Positions 8,808-18,100 are shown, counted from the stretch's first letter. The stretch is DNA of 51,854 nt from Rhizobacter sp. (GCA_025350965.1 JANXWV010000089.1:1-51854); one strand, 5' to 3'. Numbers and translations are program-made. The notes: generated by a model from the sequence alone, not told the origin.

Positions 8808-9695
8808 ATGAACCCGTCGCCTACCCTCATCTCGCCCACCGAACTGGAGGCCTTGATGGCCGCCACGCCCACTGTCGTCATCGACACCCGCGATGCCGAC
8901 ACCTACGCCGCCGGGCACATCACTGGCGCGGTCAACATGCGCGAGATCTTCACGTACCTCGCCACGTCCACGGCCGAGGGGCTGGAGTCGCTGAAGTCGA
9001 CCTTCGCCAAGGCCTTCGGCGAAGCCGGCCTGTCGGGTGCGGAGACCGCCGTGTTCTACGAAGACGCACTCAACAGCGGTTATGGCCAGAGCTGCCGTGG
9101 CTACTACCTGCTGACCTGGCTGGGCTACCCCAAGGTGAAGGTCGTGAACGGTGGCTTCTCGGCCTGGAAGGCGGCAGGGCTGCCGGTGTCCGCTGAGGCG
9201 GTCACGCCGAAGGCCGCCAGCTTCCCGTCGCTGCCCACTGCGGATGTGATGCTGACCAAGGAGCAAGTGCAGGCCGCGCTCGGCACCGGCGTGGTGTTGC
9301 TGGACGTGCGCGATGTCGACGAATGGACCGGCGAGAGCAGCTCGCCCTACGGCAAAGACTACGCTCCGCGCAAAGGCCGCCTGCCGGGCGCGAAGTGGAT
9401 CGAGTGGTACCGCTTCATGAAGCCAGGCGCGCAAGGCCCGCAGATCAAGTCGGCACTGGAAGTGCAGGCCGAATGCGCGACCGCCGGCATCGCAACGGAC
9501 GACACGATCTACCTGTATTGCTTCAAGGGCGCGCGCGCTTCCAACACCTTCCTGGCGTTGAAGCAGGCCGGCTTCAGTGACGTGCGCATGTACTTCGGTT
9601 CATGGAACGAGTGGTCGCGCGACCCGGCGCTGCCCATCGAGACCACGCCGCCCGTGCTGGCCGTCAAGCCGGTGCTGCAGGCCATGGCCGCCTGA
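8808..9695 (+). CDS. Tandem-rhodanese sulfurtransferase
   Basis: A 295-residue protein with two rhodanese domains. The first (VVIDTRDADTYAAGHITGA..VVNGGFSAWKAAGLP) lacks a canonical active-site loop, reading SGYGQSCRGYY. The second (VVLLDVRDVDEWTGE..) carries the likely catalytic Cys238 in YCFKGARASN. Such enzymes move sulfane sulfur from thiosulfate or a thiol to an acceptor such as cyanide or a carrier protein. The frame extends upstream, but the chosen ATG follows the sigma-54 promoter by a normal leader and has TGGAG about 9 nt before it. First gene of a four-gene operon. The acceptor is unknown; proximity to cyanase hints at cyanide/thiocyanate chemistry, which is inference. Confidence 0.88.
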   Translation: MNPSPTLISPTELEALMAATPTVVIDTRDADTYAAGHITGAVNMREIFTYLATSTAEGLESLKSTFAKAFGEAGLSGAETAVFYEDALNSGYGQSCRGYYLLTWLGYPKVKVVNGGFSAWKAAGLPVSAEAVTPKAASFPSLPTADVMLTKEQVQAALGTGVVLLDVRDVDEWTGESSSPYGKDYAPRKGRLPGAKWIEWYRFMKPGAQGPQIKSALEVQAECATAGIATDDTIYLYCFKGARASNTFLALKQAGFSDVRMYFGSWNEWSRDPALPIETTPPVLAVKPVLQAMAA

Positions 9696-9709
9696 GCCGG
9701 AGGCGCGCC

Positions 9710-10240
9710 ATGACCACAGTCACCGCCTACCTCCAGCCCATCGACCGCGACGGCCTGTTGAAGTTCGCCGCCGCCGGGTGCGCCGACCCCGCGCGGCGCG
9801 GCACGAACAAGGTCCGCACCGTGATGGAAGGCAAGTACCGCTCGTTGAGTTACGTGGGCGAGCACGCGCCGGTCGTCGTCGATGAACCTTTGCACCTGTT
9901 CGGCGACAACACGGCGCCGGCGCCGGGTGAGGTCGTGCTGTCGGCGCTGGGCGGGTGCCTCGCGGTGGGCATCACGGCGGTGGCCACCTGGAAGCAGGTC
10001 AAGCTGAGCAAGCTCGAGCTGTTTCTGGAAGGCGACATCGGCAACCCTGCCGCCTGGGGCGCAGGCGGTGCCGAATTGCCACCACCGCAGATGGGCTTCC
10101 AGGCCATCCGCGTGAAGGTCAACATCGAAGGCGAGGCAACGCGCGCGCAGTTGGACGAGATCGTCCAGCACGCCAACATGTATTCGCCGGTCGCCAACAG
10201 CATGCGCAACCCGATTGCTTTCAGCATCGCGACGGCTTGA
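9710..10240 (+). CDS. OsmC-family protein lacking the second active-site cysteine
   Basis: This 176-residue protein has the OsmC/Ohr fold signature: FGDNTAPAPGEVVLSALGGCLAVG contains the first conserved Cys, and MYSPVANSMRNP corresponds to the second motif. Classical members have Cys before PV in that second motif; here it is Ser (YSPV). A two-cysteine peroxidase cycle therefore looks impossible, and a sulfur-carrier or binding role is more likely. A GGAGG ribosome site precedes the ATG, 14 bp after the sulfurtransferase stop. OsmC-like proteins often sit beside rhodaneses in sulfur-trafficking clusters. Confidence 0.85.
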   Translation: MTTVTAYLQPIDRDGLLKFAAAGCADPARRGTNKVRTVMEGKYRSLSYVGEHAPVVVDEPLHLFGDNTAPAPGEVVLSALGGCLAVGITAVATWKQVKLSKLELFLEGDIGNPAAWGAGGAELPPPQMGFQAIRVKVNIEGEATRAQLDEIVQHANMYSPVANSMRNPIAFSIATA

Positions 10241-10277
10241 TCGATCCTGATCGATCCCGAACAACCCTGAACAACCG
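10238..10277 (+). repeat. Four tandem decamers (two related pairs) between the osmC-like and flavoprotein genes
   Basis: TGATCGATCC occurs twice back to back (10238-10257), directly followed by CGAACAACCC and TGAACAACCG (10258-10277). The 10-bp period equals one helical turn, as in the phased repeats upstream of the operon, but the unit sequence differs. The first unit begins at the stop codon of the OsmC-like gene. It could be a protein-binding site or a local duplication. Confidence 0.6.
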
Positions 10278-10296
10278 GCCTTCGAGGACCCGCCCC

Positions 10297-11442
10297 ATGA
10301 ACATGGCCGAACTGCAGGCCGCACCGCAACAGGCCGCCGCCAAGCCGGCATTGCTCGACGCCGTGCGCGAGATCGCCGACGGCCCGCTGCGCGCGGCCGC
10401 CGAAGCGATCGACCGCGGCGCCTACCCCCGTGAGCTTTTGCAGCGCCTGGGTGCTGGCGGCGCCTACGCGGCGCACCTGGGGCCCGGCTCGCAAGCCGGC
10501 GACTACGCCAGCGCCATCCGCGCGATGACCGAGGTCTCGCGCGTCTGCGGCGCCAGCGGCTTCATGGTCTGGTGCCAGCAGGTCTGCGGCCTGTACCTGC
10601 AGCAGTCGGGCAATGCGGCGCTCACCGGCGGCGTGCTGTCAGCCCACGCTGCAGGCACGCGGCTGGGCGGCACGGGCATGAGCAACCCGATGAAGACCTA
10701 CGCCGGCATCGAAACCATGTTGCTGCGGGCGACACCCGTCGACGGTGGCTACCGGGTGAACGGCACGCTGCCCTGGGTCAGCAACCTCGGGCCCGACCAC
10801 TACGCCGGGGTGCTGGCCGCCGTGGACGTGGCCGACGGCCTGCCGGCGCGCGAGATCATGTTCTTGTTGCGCTGTGATGCTGCGGGCGTTGAGCTGCGCC
10901 CCTGCCCGTCGTTCTCGGCGATGGAAGGCACCAACACCTGGGCGGTTCGCTGCCGCGATGTGTTCATCGGCGCCGACGCGCTGATGGCCGACCCGGCACG
11001 GCCTTTCATCGGCCGCATCCGCGGCGCGTTCGTGCTGCTGCAATGCGGCTTCGGCCTGGGCGTGGCGCAGGGCGCGATCGATTCGATGTGGCGCGTGGAG
11101 CCGCAACTCGGCCACGTCAACCGCTTTCTCGAGGACCGGCCCGACGACTTGCAGGCCGAACTCGACGCGTTGACCGCGCGCATCAACGCCCTGGCCGCCG
11201 ACCCGTTCAGCACCGAGCGCGAGCACCTCATCGACGTGCTGGACGCGCGCGCCCATGCCAGCGAACTGGCTTTGCGCGCCGCGCAAAGCGCGTTGCTGCA
11301 TGCCGGGGCGCGGGGCTACCTGCTGTCCAGCGACGTGCAACGCCGGGTGCGCGAATCGCACTTTGTGGCCATCGTCACGCCGGCCATCAAGCACCTGCGC
11401 AAAGAGATCGCCCGGCTGTCGGCAGCGGAGATGCCGGCTTGA
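10297..11442 (+). CDS. Acyl-CoA dehydrogenase-like flavoprotein (possible monooxygenase)
   Basis: A 381-residue acyl-CoA dehydrogenase-fold protein: N-terminal helices, a central beta domain ([24 protein letters not shown]) and a C-terminal helical bundle. The catalytic base region differs from true dehydrogenases. Where the family reads YEGT with the catalytic Glu, this protein reads [18 protein letters not shown]. It may instead act like the DszC/SfnB flavin-dependent oxygenases, which use this fold to oxidise sulfur compounds. GAGGA lies about 10 nt before the ATG. Its stop overlaps the TTG start of the rubredoxin-reductase gene (TTGA), implying joint production with an electron donor. The substrate is not deducible. 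Confidence 0.8.
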   Translation: MNMAELQAAPQQAAAKPALLDAVREIADGPLRAAAEAIDRGAYPRELLQRLGAGGAYAAHLGPGSQAGDYASAIRAMTEVSRVCGASGFMVWCQQVCGLYLQQSGNAALTGGVLSAHAAGTRLGGTGMSNPMKTYAGIETMLLRATPVDGGYRVNGTLPWVSNLGPDHYAGVLAAVDVADGLPAREIMFLLRCDAAGVELRPCPSFSAMEGTNTWAVRCRDVFIGADALMADPARPFIGRIRGAFVLLQCGFGLGVAQGAIDSMWRVEPQLGHVNRFLEDRPDDLQAELDALTARINALAADPFSTEREHLIDVLDARAHASELALRAAQSALLHAGARGYLLSSDVQRRVRESHFVAIVTPAIKHLRKEIARLSAAEMPA

Positions 11443-12884
11443 GTGCAGATGAGCTGTCCGGCGCGGCCTGGCAGCAGTTCATCTGCCAGGTGTGCGGGCT
11501 GATCTACGACGAAGCGGCGGGCGACCCCGACAGCGGCCTGGCGCCCGGCACACGCTTCCAAGACATCCCGGACGACTGGGCGTGCCCCATCTGCGGTGTC
11601 GGCAAGGCCGACTTCGTGCCGTACGCGCCAGCGGGCGTGGCGGTGCGCGCCACGCCCGCCCTGCCCTGCGCACCCACCGCTCAACCCCGGGCGGCGGGCC
11701 GGGGTCGCTTCGATGCCGGCGTGGTGATCGTCGGCGCCGGCCGCGCCGGCTGGCAAATGGCACAGGCGCTGCGTGCGCACGACGCCACGTTGCCCATCAC
11801 CATCGTCAGCGCCTGCAGCGGCGACGTCTACGACAAACCCCAGCTCTCGGTGGCCGTGGCACGTGGCCTTGCTGTCGATGGCCTGGTGCGCGAAACCGCC
11901 GCCGACGCGGCCCGGCGCCTGAACGTGCGCCTGCTGTGTGCCACCGCCGCAGTGCGCATCGACACCGCGAGCCGCGTGCTGCGCACCAGCGCCGGCCCGC
12001 TGCGCTGGCGCCAACTGGTGCTGGCCCATGGCGCAGAACCCGCGCTACCGGCCGTGCTGCCGGCCGCGCTGGTGTGGCGCGTCAACGACCTGGCCAGCTA
12101 CCAGCGGCTGCGCGCCGCACTGCAGCGCGCACCTCAAGGCCCACCTCAACGCATCGTGCTGATCGGCGCCGGCCTGGTGGGCTGCGAACTGGCCAATGAC
12201 CTGGCGCTGGCCGGGCACCCCATCACCTTGCTGGACCGGCAAACCAGGCTCTTGCCCGCCCAGTTGCCAGACGCAGCCAGCGAGCGGCTGCTGCGCGCCT
12301 GGCGCAGGCTGCCGATCCGGTTTGTCGGCGGTGTGCAAGTCAGCGGCGTCGAGCGACTGCCGAGTGGCCTGCTGCGCGTGCACACGCTGGGCGGGCCGCA
12401 TCACGACGGCGATCAGGTCATCGCCGCCACGGGCCTGCGCACGGCCGACCACCTGGCGCGCAGCGCCGGCCTGGCCTTCGACCGCACGGCGGGCGGCATC
12501 GTCGTCGACGAGGCCCGCTGCGCCACCAGTGCCGACGGCATCTATGCCCTGGGCGATTGCGCGGTGGTGGGCGGCGCGGCCAGCCGCTACATCGAACCCA
12601 TCGGCCGCCAGGCGCGCGCCATTGCGGCGGCCATCACGGGCCATCCTTCGGCCGCCATCGGCGACTCCCCGCCGACCGTGCTGCGCGTGAAGACCAGCCA
12701 CCTGCCCATCACGCTGACCAGCCTGCTCGGCGAAGCCGCCTCGGACGCGGCCCAGTGGCACACCGACCGCGACGACGACGAGGCACTGCAGATGCGCAGG
12801 CTGTCGGCCAGTGGCCGCCTGCTGGCGACCTTGGTGGCCGGCCCGGCACGGCCGCAAGCCGCTGCCCTTGACGTGGGGCGGTGA
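11439..12884 (+). CDS. Rubredoxin fused to FAD/NAD(P)H rubredoxin reductase
   Basis: A 481-residue fusion. Residues 1-55 are a rubredoxin with the four iron ligands C16-x2-C19 and C49-x2-C52 ([30 protein letters not shown]). A linker of about 40 residues leads to a pyridine-nucleotide disulfide-oxidoreductase domain, with FAD motif [14 protein letters not shown](P) motif [16 protein letters not shown] and the late FAD motif [11 protein letters not shown]. It would pass electrons from NAD(P)H through FAD to the attached iron centre and on to a partner, as AlkT and AlkG do as separate proteins. The start is TTG, overlapping the previous stop; no in-frame ATG precedes the first Cys pair. The adjacent flavoprotein is the obvious partner. 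Confidence 0.9.
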   Translation: MSADELSGAAWQQFICQVCGLIYDEAAGDPDSGLAPGTRFQDIPDDWACPICGVGKADFVPYAPAGVAVRATPALPCAPTAQPRAAGRGRFDAGVVIVGAGRAGWQMAQALRAHDATLPITIVSACSGDVYDKPQLSVAVARGLAVDGLVRETAADAARRLNVRLLCATAAVRIDTASRVLRTSAGPLRWRQLVLAHGAEPALPAVLPAALVWRVNDLASYQRLRAALQRAPQGPPQRIVLIGAGLVGCELANDLALAGHPITLLDRQTRLLPAQLPDAASERLLRAWRRLPIRFVGGVQVSGVERLPSGLLRVHTLGGPHHDGDQVIAATGLRTADHLARSAGLAFDRTAGGIVVDEARCATSADGIYALGDCAVVGGAASRYIEPIGRQARAIAAAITGHPSAAIGDSPPTVLRVKTSHLPITLTSLLGEAASDAAQWHTDRDDDEALQMRRLSASGRLLATLVAGPARPQAAALDVGR

Positions 12885-12907
12885 GGCGCACCTGCGCGGG
12901 CGCGAAG

Positions 12908-13726
12908 TCAACCGCCCGGCGCTGGCCGGGGATTGTTCGAGTGCTGCAGCAGCGCCTTCGCCGCTTCGACCCGCAAGGCCAGAGGCACCGAGTCGTCATT
13001 CATGACCCGAAGCAAAAAGCGCTTCGCGTCGTCGTCGGCGGCGGTGCTGCCGGCCTGCGGTTGTGCGGCGGCTTGCGCCGCCCGTTGCGGGGCCGGCTTC
13101 AAGGTCGGCTCCGACGCCGGATTCGAGATGGGTGCATCGCCACTCAGCCCGAGTTGCGTCCACGCGGCCTCGAACACGGCCGGCGGCACCGTGCCGAGGC
13201 TGCGCAGCAAGGTGGCCTGGCCTTCTTCGCTCGGTGGAATGTCGAGCCACGGCGTGTCGGCGAACACCGGGGCCAAGTCCGCCGCCACGAAGGCGGACCA
13301 GTTCCCGGTCGGCTCGTGCTGCGCCGGTACCAGCGCAGCATGCCGCTGCGGGTGCAAGTCCAACGCGTCCACGGCAGGCATCAGCTTGAAGCGACGCGCA
13401 TCGACGTCGGGCAGGAAGCGCGCCCGCAAGGCGTCGAGAAACGCATGTGCCTTCTCGGCCGTGATCGGCTCTGCAAGCGAGAACCAAAGCTGCAGGCCAT
13501 CGATGCCGGAGACGGCAATGGCGGGCGCGGGCAAACCCAGGTCGGCCTGCACGCCGCGCCAGACTTTGGAGAGAAGCTCCCAGCTCGGCGGGCGGGTCAG
13601 CGTCATGACCATGGCACGCACGCAGCCCGACGGGTCGATCAGCGCCGATGACCGCGCGTCGTCTTCGCTGTGGGCCTGTGATCGAGGGAGGTACAGGCGA
13701 TGCAGCTCTGACTGCAGTCGGGTCAT
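12908..13726 (-). CDS. Unrecognised protein, possible degenerate primase-like domain
   Basis: I do not recognise this 272-residue protein with confidence. The stretch AIAVSGIDGLQLWFSLAEPITAEKA resembles the SGNGxHxWF strand-loop of archaeo-eukaryotic primase-like domains, but the usual His is Gln here. An Ala/Pro/Gln-rich linker (PAPQRAAQAAAQPQAGS) leads to a C-terminal helix pair (FLLRVMNDDSVPLALRVEAAKALL) of a kind I associate with phage packaging-related proteins. The ATG at 13726 (MTRLQSELHRLYL) is preferred over a start 46 codons earlier, whose extra sequence looks non-coding. It is convergent with the rubredoxin-reductase gene. Confidence 0.6.
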   Translation of the reverse strand: MTRLQSELHRLYLPRSQAHSEDDARSSALIDPSGCVRAMVMTLTRPPSWELLSKVWRGVQADLGLPAPAIAVSGIDGLQLWFSLAEPITAEKAHAFLDALRARFLPDVDARRFKLMPAVDALDLHPQRHAALVPAQHEPTGNWSAFVAADLAPVFADTPWLDIPPSEEGQATLLRSLGTVPPAVFEAAWTQLGLSGDAPISNPASEPTLKPAPQRAAQAAAQPQAGSTAADDDAKRFLLRVMNDDSVPLALRVEAAKALLQHSNNPRPAPGG

Positions 13727-14036
13727 GGTGCTGCCAAGCGGCGAGATTCGGGTGGGCGGAACTCTACCCGGTGGAACCCGGAGTGCCGGTCCAGCGCGTG
13801 CGCACACGAGTGGGGACGGCGGAATGTCTGTTTGCCAAGACCGAGCCGCCCGCACTGGTTGCACCCTCTGACTTCATCCAGGCGCCGTAGATCCCGCCCG
13901 TGCAGGAGCTGGCGCCCTGGACCAGGAGCCGCCAGCAATCGGGAACCGGGCGTTCATGTCATGCGTCCTTTTTTTTGTGGGCTCATGCTGGCGCCATCGG
14001 TCTGGCAACATGGTGGTTTCCATGGCAGGAGCCACG
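13727..14036. other. Intergenic region between divergent genes, no gene seen
   Basis: These 310 bp separate the unrecognised leftward gene from the rightward hydratase gene. They hold a CTGGCG/CGCCAG dyad (13909-13935) and a run of eight T (13968-13976) shortly before the hydratase start region. No reading frame here looks like protein. Promoters for both neighbours presumably lie here, but I cannot pick -35/-10 boxes with confidence. Confidence 0.5.
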
Positions 14037-14846
14037 ATGCACCGCAGCGCACAGGAGGCCGCCGAACTGCTCTGGACGTGCCGTCGGTCGGGCACTGTTA
14101 TCGATGCGCTGCCGAACGCGCTGCGTCCGCCTGACACGGCCGCCGGCCATGCGATCCAGGCCGCGCTGCCGCTTGTCGCCGGGCGGTCCGTGATCGGCTG
14201 GAAGATCGCCGCGACCAGCGCTGCCGGCCAGGCGCATGTGCAGGTCGATGGCCCGCTGGCGGGGCGCATTCTCGAGGGCTTCGTTCAGCCCATCGGCGCG
14301 ACGCTGTCCGTCGTGGGCAACCGCATGCGCGTGGTCGAGCCCGAGTTCGCGTTTCGCATGGGCTCCGATCTGCCGCCGCGCGCGGCGCGCTATACGGTCA
14401 GTGACGTGATGGCGGCGGTCGCTTCACTGCACGCGGCCTTCGAAATGCCCGATTCGCGTTTCGCAGATTTCGCAAGTGCCGGCATGGCGCAATTGATTGC
14501 CGACAATGCGTGCTGCGGTGTCTTTGCATTCGGGCCGGCTGCGCCGCCGACGTGGCGCGAGGTGGATCTTGCGGCCCATCGGGTGCATGCCGCCGTGCGA
14601 GGCGCGGACGGGACTGTGCGCTACACGCGCGACGGCGAAGGGCGCGCACTGCTCGGCGATCCGCGCATCGCGCTCACTTGGCTCGCAAACGAGTTGTCAT
14701 CGCTCGGCATCGGCCTGCGTGCCGGCAAGTGGGCGTCTTGCGGCACGTGCATGGTGCCGCTGGCGATTCTGCCGGGAGATCATGTGGAGGCCGACTACGG
14801 CACGTTCGGCCGCATCGCGATCGAGATCGGGCTCGGCGAGAACTGA
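14037..14846 (+). CDS. 2-keto-4-pentenoate hydratase/decarboxylase-family protein
   Basis: A 269-residue member of the FAH/MhpD superfamily, whose enzymes hydrate or decarboxylate dienoic 2-oxo acids from aromatic ring cleavage. The metal site is visible as VVEPEFAFRMG (E-x-E pair) and AAFEMPDSRFAD (third acidic ligand). GWKIAATSAAGQAHVQVDGP matches the N-terminal family motif. The frame opens 27 codons earlier, but CAGGAG six bases before this ATG decides the start. No other aromatic catabolism gene is nearby, so its substrate is unknown and it may be an acquired single gene. Confidence 0.85.
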   Translation: MHRSAQEAAELLWTCRRSGTVIDALPNALRPPDTAAGHAIQAALPLVAGRSVIGWKIAATSAAGQAHVQVDGPLAGRILEGFVQPIGATLSVVGNRMRVVEPEFAFRMGSDLPPRAARYTVSDVMAAVASLHAAFEMPDSRFADFASAGMAQLIADNACCGVFAFGPAAPPTWREVDLAAHRVHAAVRGADGTVRYTRDGEGRALLGDPRIALTWLANELSSLGIGLRAGKWASCGTCMVPLAILPGDHVEADYGTFGRIAIEIGLGEN

Positions 14847-14920
14847 TCCGGACCCGGGGCCTCGCAGGGCAACCCAGATCACGGTGCCCTCAGTTGAGCA
14901 TCGGCGTCAGGGTCCGGATC
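14845..14920. repeat. 11-bp inverted repeat after the hydratase gene
   Basis: GATCCGGACCC (14845-14855, overlapping the hydratase stop codon) and GGGTCCGGATC (14910-14920) are perfect reverse complements with 54 bp between. No U-tract follows the second arm. It may be a weak transcription end structure or a relic of an inserted segment; nothing else marks a mobile element. Confidence 0.45.
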
Positions 14921-15139
14921 GGCCTGCGCCCGCGAGAGTTCAGCCCCGTCCTGTGCATTCGAGATGGCGTGCGTCCGCAATCCGCCATCAGAACTTGACG
15001 TTCGGCAGCCGCCAGAAGCGCAGGGGGTCAGCGACGCATCGACGAAGGCCGGCCAACGACTGCTCACCCTCGGCTTGAAGTTGGCGCAACTCAAGCCGGG
15101 CCGACGGAGCCCCGCAGTCACGTCGAGTCGAGGGGTCAC
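14921..15139. other. Non-coding stretch between the hydratase and putA genes
   Basis: Short open frames on the minus strand here (for example one ending LRFWRLPNVKF at 14988) lack a credible start and run into putA sequence in another frame, so I do not call them genes. A decayed gene end is possible. Otherwise I see nothing in this stretch. Confidence 0.4.
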
Positions 15140-18100
15140 TCACCGCACCCCTGCCAGCAACGCCGCATTCCCCCCCGCCGCCGCGGTATTGATCGTCACG
15201 CACTGCTCGGTGCAGAACCGATACAGGTAGTGCGGCCCGCCGGCCTTCGGCCCGGTGCCGCTCAAGCCCTCGCCGCCAAACGGTTGCACGCCCACCACCG
15301 CGCCGATCATGTTGCGGTTCACGTACACGTTGCCGATGCGCGCGGCGTGTGCCAGGCGCAAGGCGCGTGAGTCGATCCGGGTCTGGATGCCCAGCGTCAG
15401 GCCGTAGCCGAGCGCGTTGATCTGCGCGATCACCTGGTCCACCTCACCGCCCCACCTCACCACGTGCAGCACCGGGCCGAAGATTTCCTGCTTCACGTCG
15501 GCGATGCTGGCAAGCTCGAACGCGATGGGCGCGATGAGGCGCGGGAAGGTGGAGGCCACCGGCGCCTCGCCGATGAGCGTTGCCTGCGTGCGCAGCCCGG
15601 CAATGTGCGCGCTGATGCCGTCGAAGGCCTCGGCGTCGATCACCGGGCCGACGTCGGTGGTCAGCTGCGCGGGGTCGCCCACGGTCAGCTCTTGCAGGGC
15701 GCCGCGGATCATCTCGATCACGTGGTCGGCAATGCCTTCGTGCACGCACAGCAGGCGCAGCGCCGAGCAGCGCTGGCCGGCCGAGCGGAACGCGCTTTGC
15801 ACGACGGCGTCGACCACCTGCTCGGGAAGCGCGGTGCTGTCGACCACCATCGCGTTGATGCCGCCGGTTTCGGCGATCAGCGGCACGATGGCGCCGTCCC
15901 TCGCGGCGAGCGTGCGGTTGATGACTTTCGCGACTGGCGTGGAGCCGGTGAAGCACACGCCGGCGGTGCGCGCATCAGCCACGAGTGCGGCGCCGACCGT
16001 GTCGCCGGGGCCGTTCAGCAGCGCGAGCGCGTCGGCTGGCACGCCGGCCGCGTGCAGCAACTCGACGAAGCGCTGCGCGATGGCCGGTGTTTGCTCGGCC
16101 GGCTTGGCCGCCACGCTGTTGCCGGCCACCAGCGCCGCCACCACCTGCCCGGCGAAGATGGCCAGCGGGAAGTTCCATGGGCTGATGCACACGAACACGC
16201 CGCGCCCGTGCAGGTGCAGTTCGTTGCTCTCGCCGGTCGGGCCGGGCAGCTGTTGGGTGCTCAAGCGGTCTTCAGCCTGGTCGGCGTAGTACCTGCAGAA
16301 GTCGACGGCTTCGCGCACCTCGGCAACGCAGTCGCCGAGGGTCTTGTGTGCTTCCTTGACGAGCAGGCCGCAGAACTCGGGCAGGCAGGCTTCGAGCGCG
16401 TCGGCGGCGCGGCGCAACGCGGCTGCGCGGGTGGCGAGTGGCGTGGCGTTCCAGCCGTTGAAGCCGTGCTGCAGGCGGGCCATGGTGGCGGCCACGTCGG
16501 CGGCGGTGGCCTCGGCGACTCGCGGCACACCGCTCGATGCGGTGGCCTCGATGGCTGCGCTCAGGGGCGCGCGCTCGGCCAGGCAGGCGATGTCCACGCC
16601 GTGGCTGTTCTTGCGACTGTTCTTGCCGCTGTTCTTGCGACTGTTGGCTCGGCCGGTGGCGGCAAACAACGCCGACGGCGGTGCGATGCCGGGCGCGGCA
16701 GTGGGCACCAGCGGCGAAGCGAGCAGCGCGTTCACATCGACGGCCGTGTCGGCCAGCTGGTGCACGAACGACGAGTTGGCGCCGTTCTCGAGCAGGCGCC
16801 GCACCAGGTAGGCAAGCAGGTCGCGGTGCTCGCCCACGGGGGCGTACACCCGCACCGGCACGCCCGCATCGAGCATCACTTCGCGGTAGATGCCGTCGCC
16901 CATGCCGTGCAGCTTCTGCATCTCGAACGCGGCGCCGGTGGCGCGCGCCATGCCGACGATGGCCCCGATGGTGCCCGCGTTGTGCGTGGCGAACTGCGGG
17001 TAGATCACGTCGGCATTGGCGATGAGTGCGCGCGCGCAGGCAAGGTACGAGATGTCGGTGTGGTGCTTGTGGGTGAACACCGGGTAGCCCGCAAGGCCCA
17101 GCTCCTGCGCACGCTTGATTTCACCGTCCCAGTAGGCGCCCTTCACGAGCCGCACCATGAAGCGCATGTGGTGGCGCCGGGCGATGCGCGCCACTTCCGC
17201 CACCACATCGAGCGCGCGGGTCTGGTAGGCCTGCACCGCCAGGCCGAAACCTTGCCATTGTGGGAAGGTGGCGGCAATGCGCCCGGCCAGCGCGTCGAGC
17301 ACGTCGAGCGAGAGTTCGAGGCGGTCGCTTTCTTCTGCGTCGATGGTGAGGTTGATGTTGGCGCGCGCAGCGGGTTCGATCAACGCCCACGCACGCGGCA
17401 GCAGCTCGTTGAACACGCGCTCGCGCTGGCTGTCTTCATAGCGCGAGAACAGCGCGCTGAGCTTGATCGAGATGCCGTCGGCGGCTTCGGGGCCGCTCGC
17501 GCTGTTGCTCGGGTTGTTGGCTTCAAAGCGCACACCCGAGCCCGCGCCGGCGATGGCGTGGATCGCGTTCAGGTACGACGCGAGGTAGCGGCGGGCGTCG
17601 GCCTCGGTGCGCGCGCCTTCGCCGAGCATGTCGTAGCTGAAGCGCAGGTTGCTGGCGGCAGGGCCAGGCCCGCTGCGCGTGCCGGCGTGCTCCCTGCGCG
17701 CCGACGCGGCCTCGGTCATCGCTTCCTTGATCGAGCGGCCGAGCACGAACTGCCGGCCGAGCAGCTGGATGGCGCGCACGGTTGCGGCCACCACGGTCTG
17801 TGCGCCCAGGCGCTTGAACACGCCGCCCTCGCCGTGTTCGGGCAGGAACTTCTTCGACAGGGCGATGGCGCTGGCCGAGATGCTGGCGAGCATCTTGTGC
17901 GGGCCAGCAGAGGCCGCATCGAAGTCGGCCTTGCCCAGCTGATCGGCAGTCAGCGCGATGGCGGTCTCGGCATCGGGCACGCGCAGCAGGGCCTCTGCGA
18001 GGCGCATCAGCGCCAGGCCTTCGGCGCTGGAGATCGGGTACTCGCGCAGCAGCGACTCCATCGCCCAGAACGGCGCCGGGTTGTCGCGCACCGCCTGCAC

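Noticed and set aside
14988..15139. Possible gene remnant ending LRFWRLPNVKF on the minus strand
   Set aside because: No credible start or homologous motif; the upstream part overlaps putA in another frame.
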